64,000 nucleotides of DNA. Source: Yimella lutea (GTDB lineage Bacteria > Actinomycetota > Actinomycetes > Actinomycetales > Dermatophilaceae). This document shows, piece by piece, positions 1 through 8,986 of the stretch. A program made the translations under genes and the position numbers. Where the stretch lies: the NCBI RefSeq assembly GCF_006715095.1, contig NZ_VFMO01000001.1, forward strand, positions 2,356,001-2,420,000. Reading direction: 5' to 3'. How positions within the stretch are numbered: position 1 is the stretch's first letter; every line of letters starts with the position of its first letter. The notes beneath the pieces are model-generated. The model was not told the origin of the DNA. It was given only the letters and a program-made list of their open reading frames with translations, and did no database searches.

Positions 1-4
1 ATTC

Positions 5-1096
5 GTGCAGCCTGGCCGGCTGCCTATGAGTGCCGGTGAGGTGGTGATCGGACTCATCTCGGCTCCGGGTACGACCGCCGAAGTCGCGGCTGATCTCGCT
101 GAGGACCTGCGCGCAGAGCTGAGTGTGCTGATGCCCACCGTGCGATGGCGGGTGCCAACGGTGGTAGATGCCCTCGTTAACCCACCTGCTGACGACGCTG
201 TCCTCGTCGGCGCGGCGCGAGAGCGGCTCCTGGCGGAGGGCTGGGACCTCGTCGTCTGCCTCACCGACTTGCCGCTCAGGGTTCGTCGCCGGCCCGTGGT
301 CGCCCATGCCAGCCCGGTGCACGGAGTGGCTGTCGTATCCCTGCCGGCGCTCGGGGCGGTGGGACTGCGTCGACGCGCCAGTGACGCAGTCGTCGGTCTC
401 GTGCGCACCTTGCTCGGGGAGGCCGAGGATCACGCGTCCTCTGACTCGGAGGCCGCCCTCCGGCGCCGCGCTGGCGAGCTCGGGAGTCAGCAGGAAGAGG
501 GAGACGGCAGCGTCATGTTCACGGCGAGGGTCCTGAGTGGGAACGTGCGACTCCTGGTCGGCATGATCCGGGCCAACCAGCCCTGGCGGCTTGCCATTGG
601 ACTCTCCAAGGCCCTGACCGCCGCCCTGGCGGCCGGAGTCTTCGCGATGGTCACATCCGACATCTGGCAGCTGGGCGACGCGCTCAGCTGGACCAGGTTG
701 GCGGTGATCGGGATGGGCGCCGTCACAGCGATCACGGCCGCGCTGATCCTCGGAGCGGGCCTTTGGGAGCGCGGTTCGAATCCGGCGGGTGGGAAGCAAG
801 TCACCCTGTTCAACCTGGCCACAACGGGAACAGTCGTGCTGGGTGTGATCTTCCTGTACACAGCGCTCCTGCTTCTCGCACTCCTGATCACCCCACTGCT
901 GGTGCCTGCACATTTGCTGGAGGAGAACCTCGGACACGCGGTTCGAGTCGGCGACTACCTCAAGCTGGCGGTGCTGGCCAGCGCCCTGGCAACGGTCGGC
1001 GGAGCCCTGGGCGCGGGCCTGGAGAGCGACGAGGCTGTCCGGGCCGCCGCCTACACGTACCGGCAGGAGCCGGGCGAGGTCCAGCGAGACGGGTGA
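5..1096 (+). CDS. Hypothetical membrane protein, possibly cut at the window edge
   Basis: I do not recognise a named family. The first ~150 residues are soluble, with an alternating alpha/beta feel and the sentence-like segment GLISAPGTTAEVAADLAEDL near the start. The C-terminal half carries about four hydrophobic segments (roughly residues 199-221, 232-254, 272-300 and 317-340), so it is probably an inner-membrane protein with a cytoplasmic N-terminal domain. The GTG at position 5 is the first possible start in view. An ATG at 26 is a plausible alternative, and the true start may lie upstream of the window. It is followed by a strong hairpin at 1134-1161. Function unknown. Confidence 0.6.
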   Translation: MQPGRLPMSAGEVVIGLISAPGTTAEVAADLAEDLRAELSVLMPTVRWRVPTVVDALVNPPADDAVLVGAARERLLAEGWDLVVCLTDLPLRVRRRPVVAHASPVHGVAVVSLPALGAVGLRRRASDAVVGLVRTLLGEAEDHASSDSEAALRRRAGELGSQQEEGDGSVMFTARVLSGNVRLLVGMIRANQPWRLAIGLSKALTAALAAGVFAMVTSDIWQLGDALSWTRLAVIGMGAVTAITAALILGAGLWERGSNPAGGKQVTLFNLATTGTVVLGVIFLYTALLLLALLITPLLVPAHLLEENLGHAVRVGDYLKLAVLASALATVGGALGAGLESDEAVRAAAYTYRQEPGEVQRDG

Positions 1097-1133
1097 CCTT
1101 GCGGGGCACACACGCACCTAGAAACTCACACAG

Positions 1134-1161
1134 AAGGCCCCGTCCACGAGGACGGGGCCTT
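1134..1161 (+). terminator. Rho-independent-type hairpin after the first gene
   Basis: A perfect 12-bp stem (AAGGCCCCGTCC, 1134-1145, and its complement, 1150-1161) closes a 4-base ACGA loop 38 bases after the stop of the membrane protein. The T tract after it is very short (TTGCCC), which is usual for high-GC actinobacterial terminators. Confidence 0.8.
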
Positions 1162-1212
1162 GCCCATGTTGAAGCTCACCCCGGGCAAGTCACCGCCCGA
1201 GCCGAAACGACG

Positions 1213-1247
1213 AAACCTCGGCCAGATTCAACATCTGACCGAGGTTT
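1213..1247 (-). terminator. Terminator hairpin of tRNA-Leu
   Basis: Arms AAACCTCGGCCAGAT (1213-1227) and ATCTGACCGAGGTTT (1233-1247) pair with a single mismatch around a TCAAC loop. It lies 37 bases beyond the 3' end of the leftward tRNA-Leu, and on the minus strand it is followed by T-rich sequence, so it most likely ends the tRNA transcript. Confidence 0.7.
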
Positions 1248-1283
1248 AGTGAACCTAGTCCCCGAATATCGCGAACCTCTGGT

Positions 1284-1371
1284 TGGTGTCCGGAGGGGGA
1301 CTTGAACCCCCACGCCCGTTAAAGGGCACTAGCACCTCAAGCTAGCGCGTCTGCCATTCCGCCACCCGGAC
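1284..1371 (-). tRNA. tRNA-Leu(GAG)
   Basis: Read on the minus strand, a 7-bp acceptor stem GTCCGGG/TCCGGAC (last pair G-U) is followed by an encoded CCA. The anticodon arm is CTAGC-TTGAGGT-GCTAG, giving anticodon GAG, which reads CUC leucine codons. A long variable arm (TGCCC...GGGC) and the TTCAA T-loop complete a class II leucine tRNA of 88 nt including CCA. Confidence 0.95.
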
Positions 1372-1552
1372 GAGGTGAGTGGCCGGCCGATTTACCGGCT
1401 GGCCAACAGCCCGTAACATTAGCACGCGGACCCCGAAACTCCCGCATCGACCGTGCCCGGGCGGTCTTGCTGGACACCTGCTCGAGTGAACCTCATACTT
1501 CACGCAGGGCACACCTAGAGCTACCTCCACCAAGCCGGGGTTCTTTGTCAAC

Positions 1553-1779
1553 ATGGCGAAGTCGGAGTTCAACTTCGAAAAGATGATCGGCAAGACGATC
1601 GCAGAGCACAGCTCCGGTCCCCCGAAGCCACGCTGCGGGCAGACACCGACTGGTCGACCGGTTCAGGGCCGGTGGTCAAGGGCCCGTTGTTGTCCCTGTT
1701 GATGGCGATGACGGGCCGCGCCGCACACCTGGACGAACTTGCGGGCGACGGGCTCGCGGAACTTCGATCCCGCATCTGA
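1553..1779 (+). pseudogene. Degraded C-terminal fragment of a mycothiol-dependent maleylpyruvate isomerase family protein
   Basis: Reading in the frame that ends with TGA at 1777-1779, the translation runs through DTDWSTGSGPVVKGPLL, an MTGR box and LDELAGDGLAELRSRI. That resembles the last ~45 residues of the mycothiol-dependent maleylpyruvate isomerase family (W..G.GP...GP...LL..TGR...L..L.G.G). No start codon or N-terminal metal-binding domain is found in that frame. A short ORF beginning with ATG at 1553 (MAKSEFNFEKMIGK...) overlaps in another frame and is not recognisable. I read the stretch as a decayed gene remnant between tRNA-Leu and the transglutaminase operon. Confidence 0.5.
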
Positions 1780-1798
1780 GCCCACGGCCCGACTCGGC

Positions 1799-2740
1799 TC
1801 AGTCGGTCAGCGTCGGCTGGGCGCCGTTGCCGGTCAACGGAATCACGTCGACGGCGACATTGAGCTTGCTACCGCTGCCCTCGGCGAAGATGATTCCCTT
1901 GAGCGGGGACACGTCACGGAAGTCGCGGCCCCAGGCGGTCACGATGTACCGCGAATCTGCGAAGTGGTTGTTCGTCGGGTCGAGATCCACCCATCCGAGC
2001 GGAGTCCGGATCGACACCCACGCGTGGGTGGCGTCCGAGCCGGCGAGTTTGGGCCTGCCCTTCGGCGGAACGGTCTCGATGTACCCGCTCACGTACCGGG
2101 CCGGCAGACCCACGTGCCGGGCCATGCCGGCGGCGAGATGCGCGAAGTCCTGGCAGACACCTGCCTTGCCCTCGATGACCTCCTCCAGCGTGGTGGAGGT
2201 GGTCGTCGCGCCCTTCGCGTATTTGAACTCGCTGTAGATCAGCTCGTACAGGTGCACCAGAGCATCGCCCAACGGACGGTTGTCCGGAAGGTGCTCCTGT
2301 GCGTAGGCGGCGACTGTCGGAGTGACATCGACCAGCCGCGACGGCAGCAGGTAACGGGTGTGGTCGAGGTCGAACCCGCCGGAGGTGGCTTCCATCTCCC
2401 GGCGTGCCGACTGCACCGTCCAATTGTTGAGTGCTTCGACATCGGCCTTCGGCCAGGTGATCTCGACATGGGAACGCTTGGTCACTGCGAACCTGGTGTG
2501 CCGCGTCCGGATCTCCAGGTAGTGACTGAAGTTGCCGAAGAAGTCGGTGTGTTCGGACATGACGTGCGCGGACGGCGTGACCTCGATGACGTTCGACAGC
2601 ACCTTTTGGTGTTCGGTCGACCGCGGCCGCAGGCACGCCCGGCTGTAGGAGGCCGTCACGAAGTCGTCGTACTGGTACTCGGTGGTGTGGCGGATCTCGT
2701 ACCGGCGCGTGTTGTGCAGATCGGGGACTTGGTCGCTCAC
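1799..2740 (-). CDS. Transglutaminase-like protein, 313 aa
   Basis: A bacterial transglutaminase-like protein with the N-terminal beta domain (residues ~12-100) and the papain-like core. The catalytic triad is visible: Cys196 in GVCQDFAHLA, His239 in SDATHAWV and Asp254 in VDLDPTNN. Such enzymes cleave or form isopeptide or peptide bonds; the substrate is unknown. It is the last gene of a three-gene leftward operon: its ATG overlaps the stop of the ATP-grasp/alpha-E gene by 4 bp (ATGA). This set of neighbours (DUF2126-transglutaminase, circularly permuted ATP-grasp with alpha-E, short transglutaminase) recurs in many bacteria and is thought to make or trim a small peptide, but the product is not established. 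Confidence 0.9.
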   Translation of the reverse strand: MSDQVPDLHNTRRYEIRHTTEYQYDDFVTASYSRACLRPRSTEHQKVLSNVIEVTPSAHVMSEHTDFFGNFSHYLEIRTRHTRFAVTKRSHVEITWPKADVEALNNWTVQSARREMEATSGGFDLDHTRYLLPSRLVDVTPTVAAYAQEHLPDNRPLGDALVHLYELIYSEFKYAKGATTTSTTLEEVIEGKAGVCQDFAHLAAGMARHVGLPARYVSGYIETVPPKGRPKLAGSDATHAWVSIRTPLGWVDLDPTNNHFADSRYIVTAWGRDFRDVSPLKGIIFAEGSGSKLNVAVDVIPLTGNGAQPTLTD

Positions 2741-5310
2741 TGGCGCACTCCGACCTCGTGGATGGTGTTGACGCGACGGGGCGGCTCCGGCCGCACGAAG
2801 TAGCGGTGTGAGACCTGGTCGCTCAGGTCACGCAGCAACGAGGTCAGCTCGACGGAGAAATCCACGAGCCGGGACCGCTCGTTCATGCCGAGGTCCTCCG
2901 GCGAGACCGCTTCGAGCCGCTTCGTGAGCGCATCGACGGCTACCCGCACGCCTTCGTCCTCGATGACCTGGGTGATGCCGGTGATGCGCTTGAACTGGAA
3001 CTCGAGCGACCTGGGGTTGATCGGGTCACGCAGCAGCAACTGCAGCATGCCTGCCACCGGGGACGCCGGACCGGTGCCGGACGCGAGGCGCCGGCGGTAC
3101 GTGATCACGCTGTCGCAGGCCCGCAGCGTCGCCTCGGTGATCTGGCCGTCCGCCACGGGCGAGCGTTCGGTACCGATCGCCACCCGCAACAACGTCGACA
3201 CCTGCAAGGAGCGCTCGACCCTTCGTCCCAGGTCCATGAAGGCCCATACCTCGTCGCGCACCGTGTTCTCCGACGCGAGGCCGGCAAGCCCGACGAGGCA
3301 CTCGAGCACCTGCGCGAGGACACCCGGCAGTGGCTCGTCGTCGTCGACCGGACGATTGATCGCACTCTGCAATCGGCTCAGGATCAGCCACGTGTCGGGC
3401 GAAAGGAGTTCACGGACGGCGTACGCGGCACGCGACAGGTTACTGACCGTGTACGCGATGGTGCCGGGAGTGTTCTCGGCGAAGACGATCGTCCGGAGGA
3501 ACTCGGAAGGGTGCGAATCGCCTTGTGGCGCAGCCACTCCGGTGACCTGGCTGAGCGCCTGCACCATTTCTCGCATGGCGACCTGCCCGGGTGAACCGGA
3601 CCGGCCGTGGTGATCGGCGACGAGGTCATCGACCACCGTCGCCAGACGGGCGGTCGACTCCGCGCGCTCGGCGTAGCGTCCGATCCAGAAAAGGTCGTCG
3701 GCAACGCGTGGGGCCAGAGACATCGAGTCGGGTTCGACGGTGAGCTTGAGGGTGTCGCGGTGACGTCCGCGCTCGGCCATCGCTACCTCGAACTCGGTCG
3801 GAGCCAGCACCCAGACGTCCTTGGCGATGCCGCCGTGGGAGTTGGACACGTTCCAGCTCGTGCTGTTCGCCGCGACGCGACCCAAACCGCCCGGCAGGAA
3901 GCGGTATCCGTCGTTCGCCCCGACCCCGAAGGTGCGCAAGACCAGGCGCCGCGGTTCGAGACCTTCGGCCGCGATCACCGGAGCGGTCGACATCGCGACC
4001 TGCTCCTGTGCCGCCCACTTCCACGGCTCGGCCTCGATCTGAACTCTGAGGTAGTCCAGTTCACTCGACGACAGTTCCCGACCGTGCGTCGCCGGGTCTG
4101 CTTCTCCGCGACTGATCGGTTTGATGACGAGCTCATCGAGACGGTCCATCGCCTCGGCACGCTGCTCGCGGTCACCGAACCACCAGGTGCGGGCGTCCGG
4201 AAGCAACAGGTCCTCGCCGAGCAGTCGCTTCGCGGCCGCCGGCAGGAACGGCACGAGCGCCGGGTTCTCCAGCACACCGCTACCGAGCGGGTTCACCACG
4301 CTGATCATCCCCCGGCGCGCGGCCTCGGTGAGCCCGGTGACGCCCAGACGCGAATCACCCCGCAGATCAAGCGGATCCGACCATGCGGCGTCCACGCGAC
4401 GAACCAACACGTCGACACGCTGCGGCTTGTGAGTCGTCTGTCGCCAGACCCGTCCGTCGCGCATGGTGAGGTCTTCGGCCTGCACGACCGGCAGACCCAG
4501 CAGGCTCGCGAGGAAGGCCTGGTCGAAAGCGGTCTCACTCGCCGGTCCGGGTGACAGCAGCGCGATGTTCGGCTGATCGACTGCGACCGGGGCTGCGTCG
4601 AGCAACGCGTCGCTCATCTGGTCGAAGAAGCCGCGCAGTCGAGCGAGGGCGGTGTTGCGGTACAGCGTCGGCATCGTCCGAGCCACGATGCGTCGGTCAG
4701 CCATCGCGTAACCAGCTCCGGACGGCGCCTGGTTACGGTCGGCAAGCACCGTCCAGGTGCCGGACGCATCGCGGGCCAGGTCCACGCTGGTCATCACCAG
4801 TTGGCGATCGCCCGGCAACCGGATGCCGTCGGCCGCCGGCAGGAATCCGTCGTGCCCCACGACGGCAGCCGCCGGGATGACACCCTCGCTGATCATGCGA
4901 CGCTCGCCATAGAGGTCGCCGAGCAGGGCGTCCAGCAGCATCGCCCGTTGGGTGAGGCCGCGCTCGAGTCGCGCCCATTCGTCGTCCGACAGCACCACCG
5001 GCAACGGGTCGAGTTGCCAGGGACGGGCCCGGTCCTCACCGGCGACGGTGTAGGTGAGGCCGTCCTCCTTGATGTGCCGGGCAGTCGCCGCCTTGCGCGC
5101 CAGCAGGCCACCGATGCCGATCGACTCGACGATGTCGGTCAACTGCTGGTGCTGTTCGGTGCCGGCATCGCTGAGCCACTCGTCGACGCAGATGCCGCGG
5201 TGATCGCCAGAGTCGCCGGCATGCTGCCCGGAGTGCTCCTCCGTGCTGCGTTCGACCAGTTCTCGATACCGGCTCAGCACACCGGAATTGGCCTGGGGTT
5301 GCGCCGTCAT
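2737..5310 (-). CDS. Circularly permuted ATP-grasp / alpha-E fusion protein, 857 aa
   Basis: The N-terminal ~490 residues match the circularly permuted ATP-grasp family, with the segments LGDLYGERR, VILA-like SPGPASET and PLGSGVLENPALVPFLP. From about residue 500 the alpha-helical alpha-E (DUF403) domain begins with LAPRVADDLFWIGRYAERAEST, which is diagnostic for that family. In many genomes these two domains are separate genes; here they are one polypeptide. ATP-grasp enzymes ligate a carboxylate to an amine, so a peptide-ligase role is likely, but the substrate is unknown. It sits 34 bp downstream of the 1139-aa transglutaminase gene and overlaps the next gene by 4 bp, so translation is probably coupled. 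Confidence 0.9.
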   Translation of the reverse strand: MTAQPQANSGVLSRYRELVERSTEEHSGQHAGDSGDHRGICVDEWLSDAGTEQHQQLTDIVESIGIGGLLARKAATARHIKEDGLTYTVAGEDRARPWQLDPLPVVLSDDEWARLERGLTQRAMLLDALLGDLYGERRMISEGVIPAAAVVGHDGFLPAADGIRLPGDRQLVMTSVDLARDASGTWTVLADRNQAPSGAGYAMADRRIVARTMPTLYRNTALARLRGFFDQMSDALLDAAPVAVDQPNIALLSPGPASETAFDQAFLASLLGLPVVQAEDLTMRDGRVWRQTTHKPQRVDVLVRRVDAAWSDPLDLRGDSRLGVTGLTEAARRGMISVVNPLGSGVLENPALVPFLPAAAKRLLGEDLLLPDARTWWFGDREQRAEAMDRLDELVIKPISRGEADPATHGRELSSSELDYLRVQIEAEPWKWAAQEQVAMSTAPVIAAEGLEPRRLVLRTFGVGANDGYRFLPGGLGRVAANSTSWNVSNSHGGIAKDVWVLAPTEFEVAMAERGRHRDTLKLTVEPDSMSLAPRVADDLFWIGRYAERAESTARLATVVDDLVADHHGRSGSPGQVAMREMVQALSQVTGVAAPQGDSHPSEFLRTIVFAENTPGTIAYTVSNLSRAAYAVRELLSPDTWLILSRLQSAINRPVDDDEPLPGVLAQVLECLVGLAGLASENTVRDEVWAFMDLGRRVERSLQVSTLLRVAIGTERSPVADGQITEATLRACDSVITYRRRLASGTGPASPVAGMLQLLLRDPINPRSLEFQFKRITGITQVIEDEGVRVAVDALTKRLEAVSPEDLGMNERSRLVDFSVELTSLLRDLSDQVSHRYFVRPEPPRRVNTIHEVGVRQ

Positions 5311-5344
5311 GAAGTCACCTTATGAAATCGTCCGCGCCCTCGGG

Positions 5345-8300
5345 TCATGCGCGCCGACCGGCCGAGAAGCGGCGCAGGTCGAGCGTGGACGGGTATTCAC
5401 CATTGCCGTGCCGCACCTGGGTTTCGTACGACGGCCAGCCGGACATGTCGACCGTGCCGGACGTGTGCCCGACCGCCTCGAAGCGGCTCCCACGGCGCGA
5501 TTCTGCTTCGGCGGCGTTCACCGGGTAGGAGTCATAGGACCGGCCGCCGGGATGCACGACGTGATAGGTGAAACCACCGAGCGACAGACCGTTCCAACGA
5601 TCCACCAGGTCGAACACCAGCGGAGAGTGGACGCCGATCGTCGGGTGCAACGCGGACGGCGGCGACCAGGCACGGAATCGCACCCCACCGACCATCGTGT
5701 CCGGCGCACCGCCTGTGCCGGGAGTTCCTGTGCCCCAACCGGATCCAGCGACCGGCACCAGCGGTACCGGCACTCCGTTGCAGGTGATGACGTGACGTCC
5801 GGGTACGAGGCCGGTTGCCGCGACCTGCACCTTCTCCACCGAGGAGTCGACGTAGCGCGAGGTGCCCCCCTGGGTCACCTCTTCACCGAGGACGTGCCAC
5901 GGCTCGACGGCCTGGCGCAGTTCGAGGTGGACGCCGGCGATGTCGGTCTCCCCCAGCCGCGGGAAACGGAACTCCAGGAACGGGTCGAGCCAGGACGGGT
6001 CGAACTGGTGTTCCGGCCCGAGATACCGGTTGATGTCGCAGACCACATCCCGCAGGTCGGCTGCAGCGAACGCGGGCAGCAGGAACCGGTCGTGCAGGCG
6101 TGAACCCCACCGAATCAGCGAGCCGGAGTAGGGCTGGTCCCAGAAACGCGCGACCAGCGTACGCACCAGCAACGCCTGCACCAGCGACATCTGAGCGTGC
6201 GGCGGCATCTCGAAACCGCGCAGCTCCAGGATGCCGAGACGGCCGCGGTCGGTGTCGGGACTGTAGAGCTTGTCGACACAGAACTCGCTGCGGTGGGTGT
6301 TGCCGGTGATGTCGGTCAGCAAATGACGAAGCAACCTGTCGGTGATCCATGGACGCGGTTCACCATGGGATTCCTTTGTGGCGCGGTCGAGTTCGTGAAA
6401 GGCGATCTCGAGTTCGTAGAGCGTCTCGTGACGCCCTTCGTCAACGCGTGGCGACTGGCTGGTCGGGCCGATGAAGCGTCCGGAGAAGACATAGGACAAC
6501 GCCGGGTGGTGCTGCCAGTAGGTGATCAGACTGCGCAGCAGGTCGGGGCGACGCAGCAGCGGCGACTCGGCGGGTGTGGAACCACCGAGCGTGATGTGGT
6601 TGCCGCCGCCGGTGCCGGTGTGAGTGCCGTCGATGTCGAACTTCTCCGTCGCCAGACGAACCGACCGGGCGTCGTCGAAGAGCGTGGTCGTGAGGGTCTC
6701 CAGCTCGGCCCACGACGAGGTGGGTTGCACATTGACCTCAATGACACCGGGGTCGGGCGTCACGGTCAGCGAGGTGAGGCGGCCACCACCGCTCGGCGGC
6801 GCGTAGCCCTCCAGCACGACCGGCGTCCCGGTCGCCTTCGCGGCCTGTTCGATCGCCTCGAGCATGCGCAGCGCGTCGTCCAGCTCGGACAGCGGCGGTA
6901 GGAACACGAACAGGTGGCCCTCGCGCGCCTCGACGGTCAACGCCGTGCGCGGAGCCTCCTCGATGTCGTGCACCTGAGCGCTCGGGACCTCGGTTCCGAG
7001 GGATCCGGGATCGGGCAGGGTGCCGCTCGCCGCGAACGGCGAGGCATCGGGGACGTACGGTGCCTCGGCCCAGGCGATCGAACCGAGTGGCAGGCGCAGG
7101 CCCATCGGCGAGGTGCCGGGCGTGAGGTAGAGGTGCTCGCGGCGGGTCTGCCAGACAGCCGTGCCCCAGCCGTCACCGTCAGGTGCGGGGAAGACCGGCA
7201 GCACCCACCCGGTGGGCAGCTCGGGTGCGATCTGCTTCGATTCCAGCTTGCTGCGTCGATCGGGGTCGAGTGCACCGACGTCGTCACCGGGGCGGTCGCC
7301 GCTCGGCTGACGAATCTCGTTGTGCCAATCCGTGATCGGGTCTTCGTAGCCAGGTCGGACGACCTCGTCGGGCAAGCCGAGCCGGGCTGCGAGGTGTTGG
7401 GTGAAGTCGCGGACGACCATGGCACGCTCGTGGTCGTCGCCGGGCACGACGGCGTCGCCCCACGGGTCGTCGAGGAGTGACTGCTCCTGCCACATCGGCG
7501 TGCCGTCGGTACGCCAGATGAGACCGATCTGCCAGCGCGGCAACGGTTCTCCCGGGTACCACTTGCCCTGACCGTGGTGCGTAATCCCGCCCTTGCCGTA
7601 GCGCTTTCGCAGTTTGTCGGCCAACTCGACCGCCAGCTTTCGCTTCTCCGGACCGTCGGCGGCGGTCTCCCACTGCGGAGTCGAGGTGTCGTCGGCCGAC
7701 ACGAACGTGGGCTCGCCACCCATCGTGAGCCGGACGTCGCCGGCCTGCATCAGTTCATCGACGTGCTCGCCCAGTGCGCGCACCTTCGACCACTGGTCGT
7801 CGGTGTAGGGCTTGGTGACCCGCGGGTCCTCGAAGACCCGGGTGACGGTGTTCGCGAAGTCGAACTCGACGTTGACCGGCGCCGTCGCACCGCTGATCGG
7901 TGCTGCCGCGGACGGGTGCGGCGTCGCGCAGAGCGGGATGTGACCCTCCCCGGCGAAGAGGCCGCTGGTTGCGTCCATGCCGATCCACCCGGCACCCGGT
8001 ACGAAGACCTCTGCCCAGGCATGCAGATCGGTGAAGTCCTCCTTCGGACCGCTCGGACCGTCGAGCGCTTCCTGGTCGGCGGTCAGCTGGACGAGGTAAC
8101 CGGACACGAATCGAGCCGCCAAACCGGCGCGGCGCAGCGCCACGATCAGCAGCCAGGCGCTGTCACGACAGGACCCGATGCCGCGATCGAGGGTCTCCCG
8201 CGGGCTCTGCACTCCGTGCTCCATCCGCACGGAGTACGAAACCGCCCGGTTCACAGCCTGATTCATCGCGACCAGGAAGTTGACGATGCCCGGGTTCTGA

Positions 8301-8764
8301 TCGCCCGGTTGCGCATCGGCGATCGCCTGGTCGATCCAGGACTGCGTCTGCTCGCTGAGTCCGCTGCCTTCGTCGGCGTCGTCGACGACTCGCAGGTACG
8401 GGTCGAGGTCGGCGCGCAGATCGTCGGGATAGGTGAACGGGTAGTGCTCGGCGTATTCCTCGACGAAGAAGTCAAACGGGTTGATCACCGTCATGTCGGC
8501 GACCAGATCGACCGTGACCTCCAGCTTGTCGACCCGCTCGGGGAAGACGAGGCGCGCGAGGTAGTTGCCGAACGGATCCTGCTGCCAGTTGATGAAGTGA
8601 TTGCTCGGAGAGACCGTCAGCGAGTACGCGGTGATCGGGGTGCGACTGTGCGGCGCCGGGCGCAGCCGGACGACGTGCGGGTGAACCGTCACCGGTTCAT
8701 CGAAGGTGTAGGTCGTGCGGTGGTGGAGGGCTACCCGGATCGTCACCCGCCCCACCCTAGCCAT
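5345..8764 (-). CDS. Large transglutaminase family protein with DUF2126 region, 1139 aa
   Basis: Residues ~1-300 form a transglutaminase module with Cys199 (GIGSCRDSAWL), His248 (TDLHAWAEVF) and Asp264 (IGMDATSGL). The remaining ~800 residues are the DUF2126 region, recognisable by VRLTMGGEPTFVSADD, GKWYPGEPLPRW, GGGNHITLGG and the FRFPRLGETDIAG segment near the end. The length is typical for this two-part family. It is the first gene of the operon and starts at ATG 8764 (MARVGRVTIRVALHHRTTY). Proteolytic or amide-transfer activity is inferred from the triad; the biological substrate is unknown. Confidence 0.9.
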   Translation of the reverse strand: MARVGRVTIRVALHHRTTYTFDEPVTVHPHVVRLRPAPHSRTPITAYSLTVSPSNHFINWQQDPFGNYLARLVFPERVDKLEVTVDLVADMTVINPFDFFVEEYAEHYPFTYPDDLRADLDPYLRVVDDADEGSGLSEQTQSWIDQAIADAQPGDQNPGIVNFLVAMNQAVNRAVSYSVRMEHGVQSPRETLDRGIGSCRDSAWLLIVALRRAGLAARFVSGYLVQLTADQEALDGPSGPKEDFTDLHAWAEVFVPGAGWIGMDATSGLFAGEGHIPLCATPHPSAAAPISGATAPVNVEFDFANTVTRVFEDPRVTKPYTDDQWSKVRALGEHVDELMQAGDVRLTMGGEPTFVSADDTSTPQWETAADGPEKRKLAVELADKLRKRYGKGGITHHGQGKWYPGEPLPRWQIGLIWRTDGTPMWQEQSLLDDPWGDAVVPGDDHERAMVVRDFTQHLAARLGLPDEVVRPGYEDPITDWHNEIRQPSGDRPGDDVGALDPDRRSKLESKQIAPELPTGWVLPVFPAPDGDGWGTAVWQTRREHLYLTPGTSPMGLRLPLGSIAWAEAPYVPDASPFAASGTLPDPGSLGTEVPSAQVHDIEEAPRTALTVEAREGHLFVFLPPLSELDDALRMLEAIEQAAKATGTPVVLEGYAPPSGGGRLTSLTVTPDPGVIEVNVQPTSSWAELETLTTTLFDDARSVRLATEKFDIDGTHTGTGGGNHITLGGSTPAESPLLRRPDLLRSLITYWQHHPALSYVFSGRFIGPTSQSPRVDEGRHETLYELEIAFHELDRATKESHGEPRPWITDRLLRHLLTDITGNTHRSEFCVDKLYSPDTDRGRLGILELRGFEMPPHAQMSLVQALLVRTLVARFWDQPYSGSLIRWGSRLHDRFLLPAFAAADLRDVVCDINRYLGPEHQFDPSWLDPFLEFRFPRLGETDIAGVHLELRQAVEPWHVLGEEVTQGGTSRYVDSSVEKVQVAATGLVPGRHVITCNGVPVPLVPVAGSGWGTGTPGTGGAPDTMVGGVRFRAWSPPSALHPTIGVHSPLVFDLVDRWNGLSLGGFTYHVVHPGGRSYDSYPVNAAEAESRRGSRFEAVGHTSGTVDMSGWPSYETQVRHGNGEYPSTLDLRRFSAGRRA

Positions 8765-8986
8765 CCGAAGCGGTGCGTCAGGGGCTGCTCACCAGCCGGT
8801 ACCGCGCACTTTCACCTGGCTGTGATGAGCATCCGCGTCATCGAAGAAATCGAGCAGGGAAGCCGCCAGCCAAGCGCGTCGTTCAACGCCATCCGATGAC
8901 CCTGAGGTGCCGCCCGCGCGGTCGTCGAAGACGGGTGTTGCTGCATCTGATTCATCCCGTGCGCGTTCACAGCGCACAGGTAAGCA
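8765..8986. other. Intergenic region between dinB and the transglutaminase operon
   Basis: This stretch contains only short overlapping ORFs in several frames, none with a recognisable domain or convincing ribosome binding site. It probably carries the promoter of the leftward transglutaminase operon and the 3' end of the dinB transcript. Confidence 0.4.

Noticed and set aside
1284..1779. tRNA-Leu with a nearby gene fragment as a genomic island attachment site
   Set aside because: No integrase, no direct repeat of the tRNA 3' end and no other mobile gene is seen near it in the window.
1739..2803. A 354-codon rightward frame
   Set aside because: It is antisense to the transglutaminase with the complete catalytic triad; no family similarity is seen.
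7574..8899. A 441-codon rightward frame
   Set aside because: It is antisense to the 1139-aa transglutaminase gene, rich in Arg/Gly/Val and without any motif.
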